A stretch of 5,218 bases of DNA from Coriobacteriales bacterium (GTDB lineage: Bacteria; Actinomycetota; Coriobacteriia; Coriobacteriales; UBA8131): contig JAISPK010000038.1 in NCBI GenBank assembly GCA_031274985.1, positions 1-5,218 of the forward strand. Reading direction: 5' to 3'. Positions 1-4,600 of the stretch are shown one piece after another. A model generated the notes under the pieces. It saw only the letters and a program-made list of their open reading frames with translations. It had not been told where the DNA came from and ran no database searches. Made by a program: the position numbers and the translations under genes. How positions within the stretch are numbered: position 1 is the stretch's first letter; every line of letters begins with the position of its first letter.

Positions 1-13
1 AGGGAAAGATCCT
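1..13 (+). repeat. Left half of the dispersed palindromic repeat split by the IS110 element
   Basis: AAAGATCCT (5-13) matches the start of the repeat unit seen uninterrupted from 2346. The rest of this copy resumes at 1631. The window begins here, so what lies to the left is not visible. Confidence 0.8.
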
Positions 14-15
14 CG

Positions 16-21
16 TATCAT
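16..21 (+). promoter_or_regulatory. -10 half of a split junction promoter (left end)
   Basis: TATCAT (5 of 6 to TATAAT) begins two bases after the core at the left end. It pairs with TTGACT at 1613-1618 only in a circular or tandem junction, giving a start near position 28 just before the first bridge RNA hairpin. In the integrated state it would depend on whatever lies to the left of the window. Confidence 0.75.
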
Positions 22-110
22 TAACAACGTCGCCTTCCGGTGACATTCTTCCTCCTGTATTTACTACATGTGAATATGGGATATATTCCCTGATGGCAGG
101 GGACACATTT

Positions 111-142
111 AAGATCCTGAAGCTCTGTCTTCTTGGCGAAGG
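111..142 (+). other. Bridge RNA target guides (LTG 111-118, RTG 135-142)
   Basis: AAGATCCT at 111-118 is identical to the left target half plus core at 6-13, so as RNA it would pair with the bottom target strand. GGCGAAGG at 135-142 is the exact reverse complement of CCTTCGCC at 1631-1638 (core plus right half), so it would pair with the top strand. The two guides face each other across an internal loop closed by a stem on each side, the arrangement described for IS621. Both 8-nt matches end at the point where the flanking repeat is split. Confidence 0.9.
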
Positions 143-175
143 CTTGTGCCCCATCCTGACGGAGATACACCAATC

Positions 176-212
176 AGCTGGATAGCGCTTCGTCGCTTAA
201 TATCTAACGAGG
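176..212 (+). other. Bridge RNA donor guides (LDG 176-181, RDG 207-212)
   Basis: AGCTGG at 176-181 equals the last six element bases before the core copy at the right end (1625-1630). ACGAGG at 207-212 is the reverse complement of CCTCGT at 11-16, the core plus the first element bases at the left end. Both sit opposite one another in the second loop. The left donor guide does not visibly continue into the core (its next bases are AT, against CCT in the donor), so this loop is less fully matched than the target loop. Confidence 0.75.
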
Positions 213-268
213 ATGTGTGTCGTCAGGTGCTGGGGAAGCCCTGCTGGTTCTTATCCATAGGTTAGATC

Positions 269-274
269 GGAGGT
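269..274 (+). promoter_or_regulatory. Ribosome-binding site of the IS110 recombinase
   Basis: GGAGGT lies five bases before the ATG at 280 and is a near-perfect Shine-Dalgarno sequence. It fixes the start codon and lies downstream of the predicted bridge RNA, so RNA and messenger could come from one promoter. Confidence 0.85.
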
Positions 275-279
275 AAACA

Positions 280-1464
280 ATGTTCTTCATCGGTATTGAC
301 GTTGCCAAGCGTAAACACAACATGGCAGCAGTCACTGGAGATGGCGGGAGGGTAATCGAAAGCTTTGAGTTCTCAAACACCCAAGAGGGCTTCGAGAAGA
401 TGGTTGGAAAGCTTCGCGCGTCAAACATCACTCATGAGAACTCTCGGGTAGCTCTTGAGGCTACCGGTCACTACAGCCGCTCCATCACAGAACACCTTGT
501 CTCCTGTGGCTTTGAGGTCGTTATAGGAAACCCTCTCCAGACCCATAACTTTGCAAAAGCCCAGAGCATAAGAAAGGTGAAAAACGATGCTGTCGATTCT
601 TTGGCTCTCGCGCAGTGGCTATTGTTAGCGAAGCCTGATTGCGCCGTGTTGTCCTTGTCTGAGGCAGCTGAGCTGAAGTCGATTGCACGGTTTCGCACCT
701 TTCAGTCCCAGATTATACGTGACTCGAAGTGTAAGGTGCATGCCATACTTGACCAGCTGTTCCCTGAGTACGCATCATATTTCTCCGATGTATTCGGGAG
801 TGCTTCTTTGGCAGTTCTTAAGCGTTATCCGTCCGCCAAGACCCTCTCGCGTGCTCACCTGGACTCTCTGACCAATCTCCTGGAGAAATCCAGCAGGGGG
901 AAACTCGGAAGTGAGCTCGCCTGGTCACTGCGCAGCGCCGCGAGGCAATCGTTTGCAACCAATGCTGCCATCGAGGCTCAGTCCCTTGAACTGATGCAGC
1001 TCATCTCGCTTATCGAGTTTACCAAAAGCCAGCTTGCCGAGATCGACAAGGAGATGGAGCGGCTTCTTAGCAAGGCTGATACCACCATCACCTCAATTCC
1101 CGGTATCGGCATCGTCTGCGGTGCAACGATTCTCGGTGAGATCGGTGACATCTCCCGCTTCAAGAGGTCGTCAAGCCTGGTGGCCTTTGCAGGCCTTGAT
1201 CCTTCCGTGTACGAGTCAGGTGAGTTCAAGGGAACTAAGAACCATCTATCCAAGCGCGGATCCACCTATCTTCGCTGGGCGCTTTGGATTGCTGCTGACC
1301 GAGCTCGTAGATTCGATCCCGTTTTTGGTGAGTACTATGCCAAGAAACGTTTAGAAGGCAAGTGCCACAAAGTGGCAACTACCGCAGTTGCGCGAAAGCT
1401 TTGCAATGCTATCTTCGCGGTTTTGAGCAAAAACACTGAATACGTCTGCCCTCTGGGTCAGTAG
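280..1464 (+). CDS. IS110-family bridge-RNA-guided recombinase (transposase), DEDD + Transposase_20 domains
   Basis: This 394-aa protein is the recombinase that excises the element as a circle and inserts it at a site chosen by its bridge RNA. The N-terminal RuvC-like DEDD domain shows D7 in GIDVAK, E60 in LEATGHY, and D103 and D106 in KNDAVDSLALA. A helical, coiled-coil-like stretch lies at about 235-265. The C-terminal Transposase_20 domain begins at the helix-hairpin-helix-like SIPGIGIVCGATILGEIGD (272-290) and holds the likely catalytic serine S328 in KRGSTYLRWA. All expected catalytic residues are present and there is no frameshift, so the protein is probably functional. It is longer than IS621 recombinase (about 326 aa), with the extra length in the middle. 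The ATG start is supported by GGAGGT five bases upstream. Expression probably depends on the promoter formed when the element ends are joined. Confidence 0.96.
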   Translation: MFFIGIDVAKRKHNMAAVTGDGGRVIESFEFSNTQEGFEKMVGKLRASNITHENSRVALEATGHYSRSITEHLVSCGFEVVIGNPLQTHNFAKAQSIRKVKNDAVDSLALAQWLLLAKPDCAVLSLSEAAELKSIARFRTFQSQIIRDSKCKVHAILDQLFPEYASYFSDVFGSASLAVLKRYPSAKTLSRAHLDSLTNLLEKSSRGKLGSELAWSLRSAARQSFATNAAIEAQSLELMQLISLIEFTKSQLAEIDKEMERLLSKADTTITSIPGIGIVCGATILGEIGDISRFKRSSSLVAFAGLDPSVYESGEFKGTKNHLSKRGSTYLRWALWIAADRARRFDPVFGEYYAKKRLEGKCHKVATTAVARKLCNAIFAVLSKNTEYVCPLGQ

Positions 1465-1474
1465 GCAAGATTCT

Positions 1475-1516
1475 CATAGAGACTATGAAAACGGACTCTT
1501 TGTCGTCTGTCTCTAT
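1475..1516 (+). other. Hairpin just after the recombinase stop codon
   Basis: ATAGAGAC (1476-1483) pairs with GTCTCTAT (1509-1516), with a weak inner stem (1491-1496 with 1502-1506). A competing small hairpin, CATAG/CTATG (1475-1479 with 1483-1487), uses the same left arm. It starts 10 bases after the stop codon. No U-run follows, so it is not a classic intrinsic terminator; it may protect the messenger 3' end. Function unknown. Confidence 0.5.
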
Positions 1517-1612
1517 AGTGCTGTCAAAAATACCGAAAGTCCTCGTATGCGTCCTACCATTTATCCCATATTCAATTCTCAAAGTGCATTGTCTCTAATT
1601 CCTCAAACCCTA

Positions 1613-1618
1613 TTGACT
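1613..1618 (+). promoter_or_regulatory. -35 half of a split junction promoter (right end)
   Basis: TTGACT (5 of 6 to TTGACA) lies 12 bases inside the right end. No -10 box stands at the correct distance in the integrated copy (1636-1641 is GCCTGC). When the right end joins the left end through one core copy, the spacer to TATCAT at 16-21 is exactly 17 bases. Confidence 0.75.
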
Positions 1619-1630
1619 TTTCATAGCTGG

Positions 1631-1678
1631 CCTTCGCCTGCGGCTCAGGATGACAGGGAGAGGGCGCTCAGGATGACA
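1631..1678 (+). repeat. Right half of the split repeat plus a second partial unit
   Basis: The segment 1631-1656 continues the repeat interrupted at position 13, differing from the copy at 2352 only at 1640. The motif CTCAGGATGACA recurs at 1644-1655 and 1667-1678, a spacing of 23 bases that resembles the 24-base tandem units at 2365-2448. No coding content is seen. Confidence 0.8.
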
Positions 1679-1685
1679 TTCACTT

Positions 1686-1720
1686 TGTCATTCTGAGGGC
1701 GTAAGCCCGAAGAATCTTTT
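1686..1720 (+). repeat. Inverted copy of the dispersed repeat; strong hairpin, possible + strand terminator
   Basis: This is the same repeat family in opposite orientation. As + strand RNA it folds as ATTCT(1690-1694)/AGAAT(1711-1715), a tandem G-A mismatch (GA 1695-1696 facing GA 1709-1710), GGGC(1697-1700)/GCCC(1705-1708) and a GTAA tetraloop of the GNRA type. CTTTT follows at 1716-1720, so it could weakly terminate transcripts leaving the IS element on the + strand. Confidence 0.65.
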
Positions 1721-1730
1721 GCGTGATGAG

Positions 1731-1745
1731 GGGAAGATCCTTCCC
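1731..1745. repeat. Short palindrome with a degenerate repeat end, just past the deaminase stop
   Basis: GGGAA(1731-1735) and TTCCC(1741-1745) form a 5-bp hairpin around GATCC. It contains AAGATCCTTC (1734-1743), a truncated version of the IS110 target. On the minus strand it lies four bases after the deaminase stop codon and could mark the 3' end of that messenger, though no U-run follows. Confidence 0.45.
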
Positions 1746-1749
1746 TAAG

Positions 1750-2238
1750 TCAGTATCCTAATTCATCTGACAGAGAATCGTCGTTTGCTATCCAGCTTTC
1801 TACCTCAATAACACGATACGCATCAAAGGTATCTCTGACATACACGGTGGTTATGCCGGCATTAAGCACCTGTCTTTTGCACATTGCGCAGGAATTTGCC
1901 TGCTCAACATAATCGTTGGTACTCATATCAATGCCCACCAGATAGAGAGAGCTCCCTATCATGTCCCTGCGGGCAGCGCTGATAATGGCGTTTGCCTCGG
2001 CATGCACGCTGCGGCACAACTCATAGCGCTCGCCGCGAGGCACCTTCATCTCCTCACGAAAGCAGCAGTTAAGGTCTGAGCAGTTCTTTCTTCCTCGAGG
2101 CGCACCGCTGTAACCGGTTGAGATAACCTCATCATCCTTTACGATTACCGCCCCAAAATGTCGTCTGAGACAGGTACTGCGCTTAAGCACCTGTTCGGCG
2201 ATATCCAGATAGTAATTTACCTTGTCACGTCTGCTCAT
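1750..2238 (-). CDS. dCMP deaminase family protein (ComEB-like, zinc-dependent)
   Basis: This 162-aa cytosolic enzyme belongs to the cytidine/deoxycytidylate deaminase family. The likely reaction is dCMP to dUMP, feeding dTTP synthesis. Visible motifs are GYSGAPRG (42-49), a Cys-rich stretch KNCSDLNCC (51-59), the catalytic HAEANAI (H79 zinc ligand, E81 proton shuttle) and SCAMC (C117 and C120, the other zinc ligands). The usual PCxxC proline is serine here. GAPRG followed by conserved Cys residues before HAE is typical of dCMP deaminases rather than cytidine or tRNA deaminases. The ATG at 2236-2238 is chosen because AAGGAG lies six bases upstream; an in-frame TTG at 2257-2259 would add seven residues but lacks a good RBS position. 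A repeat block separates it from uvrB, so co-transcription is uncertain. Substrate specificity is inferred from family motifs. Confidence 0.9.
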   Translation of the reverse strand: MSRRDKVNYYLDIAEQVLKRSTCLRRHFGAVIVKDDEVISTGYSGAPRGRKNCSDLNCCFREEMKVPRGERYELCRSVHAEANAIISAARRDMIGSSLYLVGIDMSTNDYVEQANSCAMCKRQVLNAGITTVYVRDTFDAYRVIEVESWIANDDSLSDELGY

Positions 2239-2244
2239 GTACTG

Positions 2245-2250
2245 CTCCTT
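2245..2250 (-). promoter_or_regulatory. Ribosome-binding site deciding the deaminase start
   Basis: AAGGAG on the minus strand lies six bases before the ATG at 2236-2238. It falls inside the frame that a TTG start at 2259 would use, so it favours the shorter protein. Confidence 0.75.
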
Positions 2251-2269
2251 ATACTTCAACTATTTTGAT

Positions 2270-2459
2270 ATGCCCATATCTGTCATCCTGAGCGTTGTAC
2301 CCTTTGTTACCCTGAGCCGAAGGCGAAGGATCATACCTCAGTGATAAAGATCCTTCGCCTTCGGCTCAGGATGACAGAGGGTGCAACGCTCAGGATGACA
2401 GAGGGTGCAACGCTCAGGGTAACAAAGGGTACAACGCTCAGGATGACAGATATGGGTAT
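2270..2459. repeat. Large nested inverted repeat with 24-bp tandem units, between uvrB and the deaminase gene
   Basis: This fills almost all of the 213-nt gap. The outer arms 2270-2316 and 2413-2459 are inverted copies of 47 bases with one mismatch. An inner perfect inverted repeat joins 2311-2332 to 2349-2370 around a short spacer (2333-2348). Between the inner and outer right arms lie direct units of 24 bases, at 2365-2388 and 2389-2412 (identical), 2413-2436 (four differences) and a partial unit from 2437. All carry CTCAGG(A/G)T(G/A)ACA. On the minus strand it follows the uvrB stop directly and could end or stabilise that transcript. No coding content is seen, and no U-run marks an intrinsic terminator. 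Confidence 0.9.
2347..2359 (+). other. Intact, unoccupied IS110 target site
   Basis: AAGATCCTTCGCC here is identical to the reconstructed pre-insertion site and matches both target guides over their full 8 bases, with the CT core at 2353-2354. The mirror copy on the minus strand (2322-2334) differs at one base of the left half. Confidence 0.75.
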
Positions 2460-2472
2460 CTCATTATAGAGC

Positions 2473-4599
2473 TTACTTCTTATGAGAACGGGCACGTGAC
2501 TTGCGCGTGCCAAAAGTTCCCTTCTTGCGGGCGCCTTCTCTGAGTCGATCGAGTATAGCGCTCTCGTCGGTGCCCTCCAGGGCGGCACGGAGCTTAACCG
2601 CCTGGTCACGCAATCGTGCGGCTCGTTCAAAGTCCATGTTAGAAGCAGCCTCGGCCATGTCGTCTTCGAGCGAAGCAATGATGCGCGCAGCCTCACTCTT
2701 GCCGAGGGCTGCCAATTCATGGGCAACGGCCTCAGTAGTATCCTCGGGCACTGCCCCATCGATTTCGACAAAACTCATGATGTCATTAATGGCTTTGCGA
2801 ATGCTCTGGGGCTCGATGCCATGCTTTTCGTTGAACTCCATTTGAAGTTGTCGGCGTCTTCTGGTCTCTTCAATGGCCACTTCCATTGAGCCGGTTAGCT
2901 TATCGGCATACATCAACACCTTACCGGAGACGTTACGCGCAGCGCGGCCAATCGTCTGGATGAGGGAGCGCCGGTTGCGCAGAAATCCCTCTTTGTCGGC
3001 ATCGAGGATGGCCACCAGGGTCACCTCCGGAAGATCGAGCCCTTCGCGCAGCAGATTGATACCAACCAGTACGTCAAAGACCCCCAGGCGCAGGTCACGC
3101 AGTATCTCAATGCGCTCAAAGGTGCCGATGTCTGAGTGCATATAGCGAGCATTTACCTGTCTGTCGAGGAGATAGTCGGTGAGATCCTCTGCCATCTGCT
3201 TGGTCAGGGTGGTGATAAGCACCCGTTCCTTATTGTTGGCTCGTATGCGAGCCTCGTCCACGATGTCCTCGATCTCGCCCTTGGCCGGTCGCACCTCAAT
3301 CTCAGGATCAAGCAGGCCCGTCGGGCGGATAATCTGCTCCACGAGCTGTTGCTGCACCCTGTCTTCATAGTCACCGGGAGTTGCGCTCACGTAGACAAAT
3401 TGTGGGACTCGCTGTTCGAATTCATCAAAACGCAGCGGACGATTGTCTAAAGCACTGGGCAGACGAAAACCATGCTCAGCCAACGTGGTTTTACGGGAGC
3501 GATCCCCTTCATACATGCCACCGATCTGCGGCACGGTCACGTGGCTTTCATCAATAATGCAAAAAAAGTCGTCAGGAAAGTAATCCACCAGGGTATAAGG
3601 AGGTTCCCCCGGGGCACGGCCGTCCAAATGCCTCGAATAGTTCTCAATGCCTGAGCAAAAACTCATGGTCTCCAGCATCTCGAGGTCGTAATGGGTACGC
3701 TGCTCCAGGCGCTGGGCTTCAAGCAGCTTTCCCGCAGCCTTGAGCTCGCCGACCCGTTGAGAGAGCTCTTCAGCAATGGTTGTCAGCGCGTGCTCGATTT
3801 TTGGGCGAGCCGTCACATAATGCGAGGCCGGCCAGACCGGAATGGAGTTGTAGGAGTTGAGGATCTCTCCGGTGACATTGCCAACCTCGTAGATGTTCTC
3901 GATCTCATCCCCAAAAAACTCCACCTTAAGCGGATTGTCCCCATAGGGAGGAAAGATATCCACCGAATCGCCACGCACCCTAAAGGTGCCTCGCAAGAGC
4001 TCGTAGTCGTTACGGTCGTACTGGATGTCGATAAGCTGGTAGATGAGTTCATCGCGGGAGAGCTCTTTAGCCTTGTCCAGGAATACCGCCATGCCGGCAT
4101 AGTCTTCCGGAGAGCCTATGCCGTAGATGCACGAGACGCTGGCCACCACAATTACATCCCTGCGCGAGAGCAACGCTGCGGTTGCTGCATGCCTGAGCTT
4201 TTCTACCTCTTCGTTAATCGAGGCGTCTTTTTCAATAAAGGTGTCAGTCGTTGGTACGTAGGCTTCAGGCTGGTAGTAATCGTAATACGAAACAAAGTAT
4301 GAGACGGCATTGGCCGGAAAGAACTCCTTGAGCTCAGCAGCCAGTTGCGCCGCAAGGGTCTTGTTGGGAGCCATGATGAGCGTTGGCCTCTGGACCCGTT
4401 CGATGGTTTTTGCCATCGTAAAGGTCTTGCCCGATCCAGTCACGCCGAGTAAGGTCTGGTAACGCAGCCCTTCTGACAAGCCTTGTGCTAAAGCCTCAAC
4501 AGCCTCTGGTTGATCGCCGGCCATTTCATAGGGCGCATGAACGACGAAACTCCCCCCTGCCAGGTTTTCCTGTGATATTTCCAGTGGCCTCTTTTCCAT
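2473..4599 (-). CDS. uvrB: UvrABC excinuclease subunit B
   Basis: UvrB is the damage-verification helicase-like subunit of nucleotide excision repair: loaded by UvrA, it opens DNA at the lesion and recruits UvrC for incision. The 708-aa protein shows Walker A GVTGSGKT (52-59), the damage-probing beta-hairpin with the YYDYYQPEAYVP stretch (105-116), the DESH Walker B box (350-353), VYVSATPGDYE (402-412), helicase motif VI QTIGRAARN (548-556), and a C-terminal UVR domain (about 636-671) that contacts UvrC. It is somewhat longer than E. coli UvrB (673 aa), with about 15 extra N-terminal residues before the usual start region and a basic tail. The start ATG lies one base after the coaE stop with no visible Shine-Dalgarno sequence, so translation is probably coupled to coaE. 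A LexA-type palindrome at 4604-4615 suggests SOS induction. Confidence 0.98.
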   Translation of the reverse strand: MEKRPLEISQENLAGGSFVVHAPYEMAGDQPEAVEALAQGLSEGLRYQTLLGVTGSGKTFTMAKTIERVQRPTLIMAPNKTLAAQLAAELKEFFPANAVSYFVSYYDYYQPEAYVPTTDTFIEKDASINEEVEKLRHAATAALLSRRDVIVVASVSCIYGIGSPEDYAGMAVFLDKAKELSRDELIYQLIDIQYDRNDYELLRGTFRVRGDSVDIFPPYGDNPLKVEFFGDEIENIYEVGNVTGEILNSYNSIPVWPASHYVTARPKIEHALTTIAEELSQRVGELKAAGKLLEAQRLEQRTHYDLEMLETMSFCSGIENYSRHLDGRAPGEPPYTLVDYFPDDFFCIIDESHVTVPQIGGMYEGDRSRKTTLAEHGFRLPSALDNRPLRFDEFEQRVPQFVYVSATPGDYEDRVQQQLVEQIIRPTGLLDPEIEVRPAKGEIEDIVDEARIRANNKERVLITTLTKQMAEDLTDYLLDRQVNARYMHSDIGTFERIEILRDLRLGVFDVLVGINLLREGLDLPEVTLVAILDADKEGFLRNRRSLIQTIGRAARNVSGKVLMYADKLTGSMEVAIEETRRRRQLQMEFNEKHGIEPQSIRKAINDIMSFVEIDGAVPEDTTEAVAHELAALGKSEAARIIASLEDDMAEAASNMDFERAARLRDQAVKLRAALEGTDESAILDRLREGARKKGTFGTRKSRARSHKK

Positions 4600-4600
4600 A

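Larger units (their letters stand above)
28..232 (+). ncRNA. Predicted IS110 bridge RNA (left-end non-coding RNA)
   Basis: A bridge RNA binds the recombinase and pairs one loop with target DNA and the other with donor DNA. Seen here: a 5' hairpin (29-34 with 39-44, TTCC loop). Next is a target-binding loop closed by GGGG(99-102)/CCCC(149-152) and CACA(104-107)/TGTG(145-148), with a distal hairpin GAAG(119-122)/CTTC(129-132). Then comes a donor-binding loop closed by CCTGACG(155-161)/CGTCAGG(221-227) and 165-170/215-220, with a distal hairpin AGCG(184-187)/CGCT(194-197). The target guides are 111-118 and 135-142; the donor guides are 176-181 and 207-212. The 5' end is inferred from the junction promoter (about position 28), and the 3' end is approximate. 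Length of about 200 nt is close to the 177-nt IS621 RNA. The folding was done by eye. Confidence 0.88.
12..1631 (+). mobile_element. IS110-family insertion sequence (IS110 group), apparently intact
   Basis: The ends were set by rebuilding the interrupted repeat. The left flank ends in AAAGATCCT (5-13) and the right flank starts with CCTTCGCCTGCGG (1631-1643). Joined through the shared CCT they give the repeat found whole at 2346-2377, with one mismatch (1640). The crossover core is taken as CT (12-13 and 1632-1633), the same core as in IS621; the neighbouring C could belong to either side. The element is about 1620 bp, with a long left non-coding end (14-279), one recombinase gene and a 166-nt right end. 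There are no terminal inverted repeats and no target duplication beyond the core, as expected for IS110. The RNA-coding region upstream of the gene fits the IS110 group rather than IS1111. Guide matches and the junction promoter independently support both ends. Confidence 0.9.

Noticed and set aside
10..1548. Direct repeat TCCTCGTAT (10-18 and 1540-1548) as the two ends of the IS element
   Set aside because: It would leave 1549-1630 as unexplained flank. It does not rebuild the dispersed repeat, loses the 17-base junction promoter and loses the AGCTGG donor match. Ends at 12/1631 explain all of these.
12..1631. Classification as an IS1111-group element
   Set aside because: No subterminal inverted repeats were found, and the guide-bearing RNA region lies upstream of the recombinase gene, as in the IS110 group.
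2239..2259. Upstream TTG start for the deaminase
   Set aside because: The ATG at 2236-2238 has AAGGAG at a six-base distance, while the TTG has no good ribosome-binding site and would add residues outside the family fold.
2365..2448. CRISPR array
   Set aside because: The 24-bp units are directly adjacent with no spacers, and they belong to a large inverted repeat of a dispersed family also seen at 1631-1678.
2331..2771. 146-aa minus-strand open frame running from the 3' end of uvrB into the repeats
   Set aside because: It overlaps uvrB in another frame, and its C-terminal repeats (such as PSVILSVAPSV) are only the translated 24-bp DNA repeats.
3691..4302. 203-aa open frame on the + strand opposite uvrB
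   Set aside because: It lies entirely antisense to conserved UvrB coding sequence, has no recognised domain, and is best explained by uvrB codon bias.
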